From Prolixibacteraceae bacterium (GTDB lineage: Bacteria > Bacteroidota > Bacteroidia > Bacteroidales > Prolixibacteraceae), in NCBI GenBank assembly GCA_003457135.1, contig DMSQ01000097.1, positions 35,269 to 99,268 of the forward strand: 64,000 bases of DNA, in the 5' to 3' direction. The translations under genes and the position numbers were made by a program. The notes under the pieces are model-generated. The model had not been told where the DNA came from. It saw nothing but the letters and a program-made list of their open reading frames with translations, and ran no database searches. Positions 32,825-41,618 of this stretch are shown piece after piece (within the stretch, counting starts at the first letter, position 1; every line of letters begins with the position of its first letter).

Positions 32825-32904
32825 TTTTTGCTCATCAACAGGTCATTGTTAATAAATAATTGACTGATATACATAGTTTTGATCATTCTGTATTCGAACT
32901 TTCG

Positions 32905-32912
32905 TAATTTTG
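32905..32912 (+). promoter_or_regulatory. -7 promoter element of the SPOR-domain gene
   Basis: TAATTTTG (TAnnTTTG) lies 25 bases before the ATG at 32938. A TTTG at 32878-32881 may be the -33 with a long spacer. Confidence 0.5.
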
Positions 32913-32937
32913 TAATCAAATTTAATTCGTTACGACC

Positions 32938-33435
32938 ATGAAAAGAATCATTTTAGCAGCTTTTACATTAGCACTGCTTTCGGGCGGATGCAAAGTATTT
33001 AAATCTAAAAAAAGTGCAGCAGCAGTTCCAAAAACAGAAACGACCGCCGAAACCAAAGTCTTTTCAGTTCCAGCCCCCAAAAATACCATTCGTGAAAATC
33101 CTGTTTCAGATACCATGTATGAACGCGCTGAGAAGGAAGCTGCCGTTTCCACACGAAGCGAAAAATTCACCATGTCGTCTGAAGATCAGGCTGCTTACGG
33201 AAGCAAAAGTTTTTTCGTTATTTTAGGAAGTTTCAGCAGCAACGAAAATGCCGGAAAATTTAAGCAGGAATTGATCCAGAAAGGTTTTAAGCCGATTATC
33301 CTGCACAGCGAAACCGGTTATTACAGGGTTTGTGTTGATTCGTTCACCGATGAAGCTGCCGCACGTAGCCGGGTTCAGAAAATCAGGACAGAATTTCCTA
33401 AATATGCCGACAGTTGGTTGCTGATCAAAAAATAA
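32938..33435 (+). CDS. SPOR-domain lipoprotein
   Basis: A 165-residue protein with a lipoprotein signal (MKRIILAAFTLALLSGGC, lipobox Cys18). It then has a Lys/Ala/Thr-rich linker (about 20-85) and a C-terminal SPOR domain (KSFFVILGSFSSNENAGKFK, about 90-109, and YYRVCVDSFTDEAAARS). SPOR domains bind denuded peptidoglycan glycan strands at division sites. The lipid anchor would hold it at the outer membrane or inner membrane outer face. A strong terminator follows the gene. Confidence 0.88.
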   Translation: MKRIILAAFTLALLSGGCKVFKSKKSAAAVPKTETTAETKVFSVPAPKNTIRENPVSDTMYERAEKEAAVSTRSEKFTMSSEDQAAYGSKSFFVILGSFSSNENAGKFKQELIQKGFKPIILHSETGYYRVCVDSFTDEAAARSRVQKIRTEFPKYADSWLLIKK

Positions 33436-33458
33436 GAAATGAATGATCTGATGACAGG

Positions 33459-33485
33459 AGGGATGCCGGAAGGTGTCCCTTTTTT
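33459..33485 (+). terminator. Rho-independent terminator after the SPOR gene
   Basis: AGGGATGCC, loop GGAA, GGTGTCCCT form a 9-bp stem (two G-U pairs) followed by six T. It lies between the convergent SPOR and ROK genes. Confidence 0.85.
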
Positions 33486-33496
33486 GGCAAATCAAT

Positions 33497-34333
33497 TTAC
33501 CCGGCATCAATCACCAGCGAAGCTGCACCCAGCACAGCCATATTGGTATCTGTTGAAACTTCAAACTTCAGGTTTTGATACAATCGCTGATATGGAAAAT
33601 CTTCGAATGTTTTCCGCATACTTTTTTCAAAAAGTAGAAATGAATGGCTGACTGAGCCCCCAAGAATAAGGGCTTCCGGAGCAAGTGCAAAAAGTATATT
33701 TCCCAGTCCCCGTGCAATATGGCACCCAAGCTCATCAAAGAGTTTTAGTGCACCGGCATTGCCATTTAGTGCTTTTTCTGCCTGTTCTTTTCCACTCAGG
33801 TTCTGGTTTTTAAAAAACATGCCGCTGCAATAATTCTCGATGTTACTGTCGAGGTAATAAATATTTCCGAACTCACCGGCGCCGCAAAATTGCCCTGAAT
33901 ACAGATGATTATTGATGATGATTCCGGCTCCCAGGCCGGTTCCGATGGTCAGGCCGACAAAATTCCTGAAATGTTTTCCTTTGCCAAAATGTTTTTCGCC
34001 CAATGCAAAACAATTGGCGTCGTTGTTCACGAATACCGGCTTCGGGAAACGGTCTTCGAGCAATTGCTTTAACGGGACAATATCCCACGAAGGAATATTG
34101 ACAACATCGAGAACCTGGTTTTTTTCCAGGTCAACGAGGCCGGGAACACCAATCCCAATTCCCAGCGCCCCTGCGTCAAAAACTTCGGAAATGGCGCAGG
34201 CAACAGCATCAAAAACCTCAAGTTGATCCCGATCGTAAGGAGTCGGGCAGGTGTACTGTTTGACAATCTTTTCGTTTTCAATCAAAGCGGCAGTGATTTT
34301 TGTTCCGCCCAGGTCAACGCCTATTAATTTCAT
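33497..34333 (-). CDS. ROK-family sugar kinase (minus arm)
   Basis: A 278-residue protein opening MKLIGVDLGGTKITAALIEN, the ATP-binding DLGGT motif. VFVNNDANCFALGE holds the catalytic Asp and GLTIGTGLGAGIIIN is the second phosphate loop. The usual ROK zinc motif C-x-C-G-x2-G-C is absent: the region reads GEFGNIYYLDSNIENYCSG. ROK kinases phosphorylate glucose, N-acetylglucosamine, N-acetylmannosamine or fructose. It lies one base from the MFS gene stop/start junction and probably phosphorylates the imported sugar. Confidence 0.85.
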   Translation of the reverse strand: MKLIGVDLGGTKITAALIENEKIVKQYTCPTPYDRDQLEVFDAVACAISEVFDAGALGIGIGVPGLVDLEKNQVLDVVNIPSWDIVPLKQLLEDRFPKPVFVNNDANCFALGEKHFGKGKHFRNFVGLTIGTGLGAGIIINNHLYSGQFCGAGEFGNIYYLDSNIENYCSGMFFKNQNLSGKEQAEKALNGNAGALKLFDELGCHIARGLGNILFALAPEALILGGSVSHSFLLFEKSMRKTFEDFPYQRLYQNLKFEVSTDTNMAVLGAASLVIDAG

Positions 34334-34334
34334 G

Positions 34335-35600
34335 TTAAAGAGTTTTTTTTGTGAAGAGTTCTGAAAACCTGATCGTTTTGTTGTTTACCAATGGTTTTGC
34401 CCAGAAAGGAATTGCCAAAATATAGCCGAGCGTGACATACAGGAAGAGCATGGCTATTTTCAATCCAAGCTGATCACCTAGCCATCCGATAATAAGCGGA
34501 ACCAGCGCCCCGCCAAATATTCCGGAACAAAGTATGCCTGAAAAGGAGCCGTGGTGCTTTTCAACCGAATTGAGTGCAAGCGAAAAAATGATGGAATACA
34601 TCAGTGAGATGAAAAATCCGGCAACCGGGAATGCCCAAAGCGACAGTTGGGCCGGGCCAAACAAGGCCACCGCCACGGTTCCCATTGCCAACAAACTGAC
34701 GATTTTTAAAATCAGTTTCGAATCAACAAGCTTTAATACGACCAGGCCCAGCAAACATCCAACCGACATTAAACCCCAAAACCAACCAATGGCCGAAGCG
34801 CCTTCCACTTCAGGATTAAAGCCGTGATAGGTATTCAGGAATTTGCTCATCCAGTTGGCCAATCCCTGCTCAGTACCCACATAAGCCATGATTCCCAGAA
34901 AATAGAAAACCACCGTTCTATTTTTGAAAAGCCCAAGATAAGTCTCTACTGCCCCCACTTTTTCGTCTTCCTTTAATTCAACTTTTGGAAATCTGACAAT
35001 TCTGATCACGACGAGCATCACGAGAATGATAAGCGAAAAAATCCAATACAGCGAACTCCAGGGCAGTTCAGGGGGAATGAGGTGGCTCAATGTGTTTACC
35101 AGCCAATTGCCTCCTCCTTTGTATCCGCTGAGTTCCTTCATGAGGTATGAAAAAACAAAAGGACTGATAAACGAAGCAGCGCCAAATACAAGTTGGGCAA
35201 GCGCCGAATTAAATGCAAAATGCTCTTCGCCGCCAGCTTCACGCATCAGCGGATTGATAATGACCTGCAGCATGGCCATTCCGATCCCGATTATAAATAG
35301 CGAAGCTAGGGCCATAAAGTACCCGGGTAAAAGGGCAAAAAGGAAGGAACCGGAAAACGTAAATCCGAAGGCAATGAGCATTGAAATTTTTGCCCCAAGC
35401 CGTTCGATCATAATTCCCGCCGGAATGGACATGATCCCGTATGCCAAAAAAAACGAGAACGGGAGGAAAGCTGCCAACGTAAGGCTGAGTTTAAAATTTT
35501 CGATGATGACCGGCATGATTGGCCCCAGGATGTTGGTTACAAACGAAATAACAAACCAAACGACCAGAATCAGGATGACCAGAAATTTACTTCGTTTCAT
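34335..35600 (-). CDS. MFS sugar permease (FHS/FucP-like)
   Basis: A 421-residue membrane protein with about 12 helices. ILGPIMPVIIENF in helix 1, a GIMSIPAGIMIERLGAK loop between helices 2 and 3, and GIGMAMLQVIINPLMREAGG followed by NSALAQLVFGAASF fit the fucose/glucose/galactose:proton symporter (FHS) branch. It would import the monosaccharide consumed by this locus. Its start overlaps the end of the Gfo/Idh gene by four bases and its stop is next to the ROK start, so the three form one minus-strand operon. Confidence 0.85.
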   Translation of the reverse strand: MKRSKFLVILILVVWFVISFVTNILGPIMPVIIENFKLSLTLAAFLPFSFFLAYGIMSIPAGIMIERLGAKISMLIAFGFTFSGSFLFALLPGYFMALASLFIIGIGMAMLQVIINPLMREAGGEEHFAFNSALAQLVFGAASFISPFVFSYLMKELSGYKGGGNWLVNTLSHLIPPELPWSSLYWIFSLIILVMLVVIRIVRFPKVELKEDEKVGAVETYLGLFKNRTVVFYFLGIMAYVGTEQGLANWMSKFLNTYHGFNPEVEGASAIGWFWGLMSVGCLLGLVVLKLVDSKLILKIVSLLAMGTVAVALFGPAQLSLWAFPVAGFFISLMYSIIFSLALNSVEKHHGSFSGILCSGIFGGALVPLIIGWLGDQLGLKIAMLFLYVTLGYILAIPFWAKPLVNNKTIRFSELFTKKTL

Positions 35601-37123
35601 AGTTTAAGTTCCCCCCAACCTTTGCGATACTCCCGTTTTACAAATTGGTTGGCTGCTTCAAAGTTCGTAATACGCATATTGGGGCCGTCCCACTTAAAAT
35701 TGATGTATCGTCCGGGGAAGACAAAACCTTCCATTGCACCGTAAACCGGATCATTCCTTTTTATTTTCTCGCGGATGTTGAAACTACGAAGCATCAGGTT
35801 TCCCATCAATACCGTTTCGGTGAGCGGTCCGGCATATCCTTCAAACGGCGAATCAACTTCAGCCTTTCCGTAACCGGCGATGCAAGCGTCAATCCACTGC
35901 CAGTAATGACCATCCATATCTCCTTCAACTCGCGGATATTTTTTTGGAACATTAATTTCTTCATTCCGCGACAATGGCAGCAAGATTGGATTCCGACCAC
36001 CCCAGCCACAGGCCGCTTTCCCTTTTGTTCCGATGAATAAGGTACTACCTTCATAATCGTTTGTTCCGGCTGGCCAATCGCCAAGGATTTCATTCATATT
36101 CGCGTCGGGATCCAATTCCAAAGGGCGTTCGGGTGTAATCCCGCCGTCCATCCAGTAAAGGTCGAGGTTTTTACCATTTTTCAGTGTGTATTTGAACTTG
36201 ATTGAACTGGAAACCGGTCCGCTTTCGGGATACTGGGCTTCCGAAAAAATACCATCATAAACAGTACTTGCGCTCCCCGAAACTTCAGTCGGATAACCCA
36301 ATTCGAGCAACTTGAATGGCGGCCCCATAATGTGGCAGCCCATGTCTCCCAAAGCCCCTGTTCCAAACTGCCACCAGCCACGCCAGTTAAAAGGCACCAG
36401 ATTTTCGATATAATTGGTTTGTTGCGCGGTTCCGAGCCACAGATCCCAGTTCAGTTCTTTTGGAACAGGTGTCTGCGTTTTTGGCCATGGAATTCCCTGA
36501 GGCCACACCGGACGGTCGGTCCAGCAATAAACTTTTTCAATTTCGCCCAGAATTCCGGCTTCGAGCCACTCACGCAATGTCCTCATTCCCTCCGTCGAAG
36601 CCCCTTGATCGCCCATTTGAGTTACGACTTTGTATTTTTTCGAGGCTTCGGTCAAAATCCGGGCTTCGTAAATATCGTGTGACAGAGGTTTCTGAAGGTA
36701 TAAATGTTTATTCAATTGCATGGCAGCTAAACCTACAACAGCATGGTTGTGATCGGGAATGGCCACGGTTACGGCATCAAAATTCTTGTTTTCTTTTTCG
36801 AACAATTCTCTCCAGTCGTGATAAAAAGGCGCTTTGGGATACTCCTTCCGGCGGTCGGCGGCCATCCGGTCATCCACATCGCAAAGATGCGAGATTACCA
36901 CATTTTTCTTTGGAGTTTTCATGAAGGCCTGAATGTCGGCAGCCCCTTCGCCACCACAACCGATGGCTGCAATATATAATTTGTCGCTCGGAGGTACATG
37001 GCCCAATCCGCTGACAGTAAAACTCGGTAGAATAGTGATGGCAACTGCGCCAGATGCAGTCATACCCACAAATTTCCGGCGCGAAATAGGAGATGATCCG
37101 GTTTTTCGGTTATTCGTTTCCAT
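35597..37123 (-). CDS. Gfo/Idh/MocA-family oxidoreductase with Tat leader (minus arm)
   Basis: A 508-residue protein with a Tat signal (ISRRKFVGMTASGAVAIT; SRRKF twin arginine at about 14-18) and an NAD(P)-binding Rossmann domain (IAAIGCGGEGAADIQAFM). The catalytic-region block is HLYLQKPLSHDIYEARILTE, with Lys in QKP as the family EKP variant. A C-terminal beta-sheet domain follows (GALGDMGCHIMGPPFKLLEL). Exported members oxidise or reduce the C3 position of sugars, often using tightly held NAD. It shares about the first 50 mature residues' layout (SGLGHVPPSDKLYIAAIG) with its paralogue at 38860. Confidence 0.88.
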   Translation of the reverse strand: METNNRKTGSSPISRRKFVGMTASGAVAITILPSFTVSGLGHVPPSDKLYIAAIGCGGEGAADIQAFMKTPKKNVVISHLCDVDDRMAADRRKEYPKAPFYHDWRELFEKENKNFDAVTVAIPDHNHAVVGLAAMQLNKHLYLQKPLSHDIYEARILTEASKKYKVVTQMGDQGASTEGMRTLREWLEAGILGEIEKVYCWTDRPVWPQGIPWPKTQTPVPKELNWDLWLGTAQQTNYIENLVPFNWRGWWQFGTGALGDMGCHIMGPPFKLLELGYPTEVSGSASTVYDGIFSEAQYPESGPVSSSIKFKYTLKNGKNLDLYWMDGGITPERPLELDPDANMNEILGDWPAGTNDYEGSTLFIGTKGKAACGWGGRNPILLPLSRNEEINVPKKYPRVEGDMDGHYWQWIDACIAGYGKAEVDSPFEGYAGPLTETVLMGNLMLRSFNIREKIKRNDPVYGAMEGFVFPGRYINFKWDGPNMRITNFEAANQFVKREYRKGWGELKL

Positions 37124-37193
37124 ACAGGTTCTGAATTAAGGAATTGAATTGATCTATTTTGAAAATAACTTTTTTGTGACAGCAAACTCAATA

Positions 37194-37901
37194 TTATTTT
37201 TTGAGTGGCTTTACTTCCACTTTCCGGAAGAAAACCACATCGCTCTCTCCGTGATTTTGCAGTCCGATGTATCCAAATTCAGGGCGTGTCCCATGGAAAG
37301 GCTCGAAGTCGAATTTTCTTTCCGGAACCGGATCGCCTTCTTTAAAATCAGTAACCTTTACTCCGTTTAGATAAACAATGGTCCGAAGCCCGTCGAGCGT
37401 AATTTCCATCGTATTCCACTCTGGTCCGGGTTTTCCGGTTTTGGCCAAAGGTTTTGTAAGCGAATACAACATTCCGGTGTAGTGGTAATCATCCTCATCC
37501 GAGAGTTCAGGCTGGTTGTCAATCTGGACTTCGTAACCGTAGAAAACGGGCATCCATTCTTCGTAGGGTTCAATCGGGATGCGGATAAAAACACCGGCAT
37601 TGCTGTTCGTATCACGCATTCTGAATTCGACACGAATGGTACAATTTCCAAACTTCTCAGCAGTCCAGTACAGCAAGCCCATTCCGCCGCGCGATTTAAT
37701 AAAGCCATCCTCAACATACTGTGAACCGGGACCTACATGCTTCCATCCGGTGAGGTCTTTACCATTGAACAACTGCCGCCATTCGCTTTTGTTATCTTGT
37801 TTCAGATTGTTTTTATCCGGAAAAACTCCGGCGTTGGAAATATTCACCACTGCGATGAAGAAAATCCAAAGAACCAGTTTCTTCATGTTTTTTCTTTTCA
37901 T
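37194..37901 (-). CDS. DUF1080 (3-keto-disaccharide hydrolase/lyase family) protein, minus arm
   Basis: A 235-residue secreted protein. The leader MKKLVLWIFFIAVVNISNA would start at 37886; 37901 adds five residues and I cannot decide. The DUF1080 opening EWRQLFNGKDLTGWKHVG, a concanavalin-like core (RVEFRMRDTNSNAGVFIRIP) and the terminal GYIGLQNHGESDVVFFRKVE are characteristic. Family members cleave 3-keto-glycosides made by Gfo/Idh or GMC enzymes. It begins the minus arm and is divergent from a second DUF1080 gene. Confidence 0.88.
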   Translation of the reverse strand: MKRKNMKKLVLWIFFIAVVNISNAGVFPDKNNLKQDNKSEWRQLFNGKDLTGWKHVGPGSQYVEDGFIKSRGGMGLLYWTAEKFGNCTIRVEFRMRDTNSNAGVFIRIPIEPYEEWMPVFYGYEVQIDNQPELSDEDDYHYTGMLYSLTKPLAKTGKPGPEWNTMEITLDGLRTIVYLNGVKVTDFKEGDPVPERKFDFEPFHGTRPEFGYIGLQNHGESDVVFFRKVEVKPLKK

Positions 37902-37943
37902 TTTTTTTTGTGTTAGTTAAACCTGAAATTGTATAGAGCACTT

Positions 37944-37951
37944 CAAATATA
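37944..37951 (-). promoter_or_regulatory. -7 promoter element, minus arm of the sugar locus
   Basis: The minus strand reads TATATTTG (TAnnTTTG) 43 bases before the ATG at 37901. The 186-base divergent spacer (37902-38087) should also hold the plus-arm promoter, but I find no clean TAnnTTTG for it. No regulator gene adjoins. Confidence 0.5.
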
Positions 37952-38087
37952 GTCCATTTAATTTAGTTTCAGCAGTACACTGATCAAAGACATCAATTCC
38001 GAAATTATATTGATATTTCTATTAATTTTACGATTGATACTCATTACGTATTAATTGCATAAATCCTAACTAATTAAAACTCACATC

Positions 38088-38849
38088 ATGAAAACCCGAA
38101 TGAACAAAATCCTGTTTTTACTGACTGTTGTCCTCTTGTTTGCCTTCAGTCCAACAAAAAAGAACGATCCTCTTTCACTTCATTCCGAACTAGACAAGAA
38201 TGCCCCGGCCAATACCTTAACAAAAAAGGAAGCAAAAAATGGCTGGCAACTGCTGTTCGATGGACAAAATTTTACCGGCTGGCATGGATATAATATAAAA
38301 GGTATTCCGGAAAGCTGGGTTATCGAAGATCAGGCTTTGACGATGACCACCAAAGGCGGCGCTGAAAGCCAGGATATTATAACCAACAAAACCTACCAGA
38401 AATTTGCATTCACTGCTGAATTTAAATTAACTAAAGGTGCGAACAGCGGTATTATTTTTCAGATCAAGGAAGATCCCAAATACAAATTTCCTTACGAAAC
38501 CGGTCCTGAATATCAGGTCATGGATCACGAAAACTGGCCCGACAAGCTGGAAGACTGGCAAATTTGCGGAGCCAATTATGCCATGTATCCACCCAAAGCA
38601 AAACCCTACAAACCGGTGGGAGAATGGAACCAGGTTCTTCTCGTTGTTGATGGAAACCACGTAACACAAATGTTGAATGGCGTTGTTGTCGTTGAATATG
38701 AAAAATATTCGGATGAATGGAAAAAACTTCGGGCAAGCGGCAAATGGGCCAATTACCCCGATTATGGGAAATTCGACGAAGGGCACATATCGTTGCAAAA
38801 CCATGGGACTAAAGTGTGGTATAGAAATGTCAAAATCAAAGAACTTTAA
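38088..38849 (+). CDS. DUF1080 (3-keto-disaccharide hydrolase/lyase family) protein, plus arm
   Basis: A 253-residue protein with a signal peptide (MKTRMNKILFLLTVVLLFAF). GWQLLFDGQNFTGWHGY (about 51-67) is the family opening, FTAEFKLTKGANSGIIFQIK the central strand pair, GPEYQVMDHENWPD a likely active-site loop, and HISLQNHGTKVWYRNVKI the end. It belongs to a different subgroup from the minus-arm copy (GPEYQVMDHENWPD versus GYEVQIDNQPELSDEDDY), so the two may act on different 3-keto glycosides. It heads the plus-strand operon, ten bases before the Gfo/Idh gene. Confidence 0.88.
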   Translation: MKTRMNKILFLLTVVLLFAFSPTKKNDPLSLHSELDKNAPANTLTKKEAKNGWQLLFDGQNFTGWHGYNIKGIPESWVIEDQALTMTTKGGAESQDIITNKTYQKFAFTAEFKLTKGANSGIIFQIKEDPKYKFPYETGPEYQVMDHENWPDKLEDWQICGANYAMYPPKAKPYKPVGEWNQVLLVVDGNHVTQMLNGVVVVEYEKYSDEWKKLRASGKWANYPDYGKFDEGHISLQNHGTKVWYRNVKIKEL

Positions 38850-38859
38850 AAAATTAAAT

Positions 38860-40344
38860 ATGAATAATTCACGTCGCGAATTTTTAAAAAGGACTGCTTT
38901 TGCAACTGCCGGAATTACGATTGTTCCAAATTTGGCAGTCAGTGGACTGGGATATAAAGCGCCCAGCGATAAACTGAATATCGCCGGAATTGGTATTGGT
39001 GGTAAGGGACATCCAAACCTGGTGGGGATGAATTCTGAAAACATTGTGGGACTTTGTGATGTGGACTGGAAATATGCAGAAACCTGTTTTAAGGAATTTC
39101 CCAAAGCCAGGCGATATTGGGATTGGCGGAAAATGTTTGATGAAATGGGTAATTCGTTCGATGCCGTGATGGTTGCAACAGCCGATCACACCCATGCCAT
39201 TATTGCTGCGAATGCCTTATCAATGGGCAAACACGTTTATTGCCAGAAGCCTTTGACTCACTCGGTTTACGAATCCAGACTGCTGACCAAACTGGCAGCA
39301 AAGCATAAAGTAGCCACCCAAATGGGTAATCAGGGGAATTCGGGTGACGGTGTCCGGCAGGTTTGTGAATGGATTTGGAACGGCGAAATCGGCGAGGTAA
39401 AAGAGGTTCATGCCTGGACCGACCGCCCCATCTGGCCACAGGGTTTGCAAAGACCAACGGTTCAGATGACCGCCCCGGATACTTTGAATTGGGATTTGTT
39501 TATCGGCACAGCGCCCATGCGCCCTTTCAATGATATTTACACGCCATGGAACTGGCGAGGCTGGTGGGACTTCGGGACTGGCGCTTTTGGCGATATGGCC
39601 TGCCACGTACTTGATCCGGTTTACCAGTCGCTTAAATTAGGTTATCCGGGAAAAGTCTCCGGAAGTTCAACTCAGGTCAATACCGAAAGCGCTCCTCAGG
39701 CCGAAACCGTAGAATTTGATTTTCCTTCCCGTGCCGCGGTTAAAAATCAGCAAATGCCTGCCGTTAAAGTGTATTGGTACGATGGCGGAATACTTCCACG
39801 CAGACCGGATTTGTTACCTGAAGGTGAAAATTTGATGGGTGACGGATTGGGCGGATGTATTTTTGTGGGTTCAAAAGATACGCTGATCACCGGATGCGGC
39901 GGATTTAACCCACGTCTGCTTTCAGGACGTAAACCAGTGGTTGCCCCATATCTGCGCAGGGTTCCCGGAGCAATTGGCTATGTGGACGGACCTCATGAAC
40001 AAGACTGGATCAGGGCATGTAAAGAATCTCCCGAAAACAGAGTGGAAGGTACTTCTCATTTTGGTTATTCCGGCCCGTTCAACGAAATGGTTCTGCTGGG
40101 AGTTTTGGCAATCCGTCTGCAAAGCCTTAACAAAACCCTGAAATGGGATGCTGAGAATATGAAGTTTACCAACATTTCACCAACCGAAGAACTGAATATT
40201 GTGACTTCTGATGAATTCAAGGTGATTGATGGTCATCCTCATTTTAATACCAAGTATGCCAAGTTAAATGCACTCGAAGCTGCAACAGGATATATCAAAC
40301 ACAGCTACCGCGAGGGCTGGAGTTTACCGGCCATGCCCAAATAG
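38860..40344 (+). CDS. Gfo/Idh/MocA-family oxidoreductase with Tat leader (plus arm)
   Basis: I start at 38860 (MNNSRREFLKRTAFATAGIT), since this gives the Tat motif SRREFLK at residues 4-10; a start at 38677 would run through the upstream gene. The 494-residue protein has NIAGIGIGGKGHPNLVGM (NAD-binding), VMVATADHTHAIIAANAL, KHVYCQKPLTHSVYESRLLT and GWWDFGTGAFGDMACHVLDP. With its DUF1080 neighbour it forms the second oxidise-then-cleave pair of the locus. Exported location is expected. Confidence 0.88.
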   Translation: MNNSRREFLKRTAFATAGITIVPNLAVSGLGYKAPSDKLNIAGIGIGGKGHPNLVGMNSENIVGLCDVDWKYAETCFKEFPKARRYWDWRKMFDEMGNSFDAVMVATADHTHAIIAANALSMGKHVYCQKPLTHSVYESRLLTKLAAKHKVATQMGNQGNSGDGVRQVCEWIWNGEIGEVKEVHAWTDRPIWPQGLQRPTVQMTAPDTLNWDLFIGTAPMRPFNDIYTPWNWRGWWDFGTGAFGDMACHVLDPVYQSLKLGYPGKVSGSSTQVNTESAPQAETVEFDFPSRAAVKNQQMPAVKVYWYDGGILPRRPDLLPEGENLMGDGLGGCIFVGSKDTLITGCGGFNPRLLSGRKPVVAPYLRRVPGAIGYVDGPHEQDWIRACKESPENRVEGTSHFGYSGPFNEMVLLGVLAIRLQSLNKTLKWDAENMKFTNISPTEELNIVTSDEFKVIDGHPHFNTKYAKLNALEAATGYIKHSYREGWSLPAMPK

Positions 40345-40353
40345 TTGAAAAGA

Positions 40354-41616
40354 ATGACTTCAAAAGAAAGATTTGATTTGACCATTAACCACCGGCAACC
40401 CGATCGGTTGGTTGTTGATTTTGGGGCAACTTCCGTTACCGGAATTCATGTTCAGGCGATTGAGAATCTCCGGAAATATTACGGACTGGAAGATAAACCG
40501 GTGCGTGTGACCGATCCCTACCAGATGCTGGGCGAAGTGGATCAGGAACTGATAGAGATTATCGGTATTGACGTGGTCGGGGCAAAAGGAAAAAATAATT
40601 CGTTTGGCTTTTACAACCACGAACCTTTAATGGAATATGTAACCCCATGGAGCCAGAAAGTACTGGTCCCCGAAGGTTTTCAAACGACGAAAGACGAAAA
40701 TGGGGATACTTTGATTTACCCTGAAGGGGATCTTTCGAATTCTCCTTCAGGCCGGATGCCTAGTACCGGGTTCTTTTTCGATGCCATTATCCGGCAGCAA
40801 CCCATTGATGAGGAGAAACTCGATCCGGAAGATAATATGGAGGAATATGGTCTGGTTTCTGAAGCTGATCTGGAATACTGGAAAGTGACCACCCAAAAGG
40901 CCCGGGCTACCGGAAAAGCCGTTATTGCCGGACTCGGAGGAACTGCCTTGGGCGACATTGCCCACATACCCGGAATCAAATTAAAGAAACCCAAGGGAAT
41001 TCGCGACATCACCGAATGGTACATGAGTATCCTGATTCGCCCCGAATACATCCGGACTATTTTTGATCGTCAATCTGAAATAGCAGTCGAAAATTTTACC
41101 CGGTTACACCAGGTGATAGGCGATAATGTTGATGCCGTTTACATCTGCGGAACTGATTTTGGAACCCAGGATTCGACCTTTTGCGCTCCTGAGCAATTCG
41201 ACGATTTATGGTTGCCTTATTACCGCCGGATCAATGATTGGATTCACGTGCATACCAACTGGAAAACCTTCAAACACTCCTGCGGGGCAGTCGAATCGTT
41301 CATGCCACATTTTATTGAGGCTGGTTTCGACATCATTAATCCGGTGCAGGTTAGCGCCAAGGGAATGAATCCGGTGCTCCTGAAAAAGAACTATGGGAAA
41401 GACCTGGTTTTTTGGGGTGGCGGTATCGACACGCAAAAGACCTTACCGTATTCAACACCCGAAAAAGTGCGCGAAGAAGTGCTTCGTTTGTGTGATATTT
41501 TTGCTCCTGATGGCGGATTCGTTTTTAATACCGTTCACAACATTCAGGCAAACGTGCCAGTTGAAAATATAGTAGCCATGGTGGATGCCATTCAGGAATT
41601 TAACGGAAAGAAATAA
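40354..41616 (+). CDS. Uroporphyrinogen-decarboxylase-family protein (methyltransferase-like)
   Basis: A 420-residue protein starting at ATG 40354 (MTSKERFDLTINHRQPDRLV); an in-frame TTG at 40345 would add three residues. It has the UROD/MtaA barrel fold pattern, and FKHSCGAVESFMPHFIEAGF contains the H-x-C zinc-ligand pair of corrinoid or thiol methyltransferases. LVFWGGGIDTQKTLPYSTPE and TVHNIQANVPVENI follow. It is not a haem-pathway HemE, which is shorter and has different motifs. In sugar loci of this type such proteins are common but not assigned. A demethylase role on a methylated sugar is one possibility. Confidence 0.8.
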   Translation: MTSKERFDLTINHRQPDRLVVDFGATSVTGIHVQAIENLRKYYGLEDKPVRVTDPYQMLGEVDQELIEIIGIDVVGAKGKNNSFGFYNHEPLMEYVTPWSQKVLVPEGFQTTKDENGDTLIYPEGDLSNSPSGRMPSTGFFFDAIIRQQPIDEEKLDPEDNMEEYGLVSEADLEYWKVTTQKARATGKAVIAGLGGTALGDIAHIPGIKLKKPKGIRDITEWYMSILIRPEYIRTIFDRQSEIAVENFTRLHQVIGDNVDAVYICGTDFGTQDSTFCAPEQFDDLWLPYYRRINDWIHVHTNWKTFKHSCGAVESFMPHFIEAGFDIINPVQVSAKGMNPVLLKKNYGKDLVFWGGGIDTQKTLPYSTPEKVREEVLRLCDIFAPDGGFVFNTVHNIQANVPVENIVAMVDAIQEFNGKK

Positions 41617-41618
41617 CG

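Noticed and set aside
33439..33651. Plus-strand ORF of 70 codons after the SPOR gene
   Set aside because: It runs through a strong terminator hairpin and is antisense to the ROK gene end.
40345..40353. TTG as the start of the UroD-family gene
   Set aside because: An ATG three codons later gives the usual MTSKER start and spacing from the previous stop, so the ATG was preferred.
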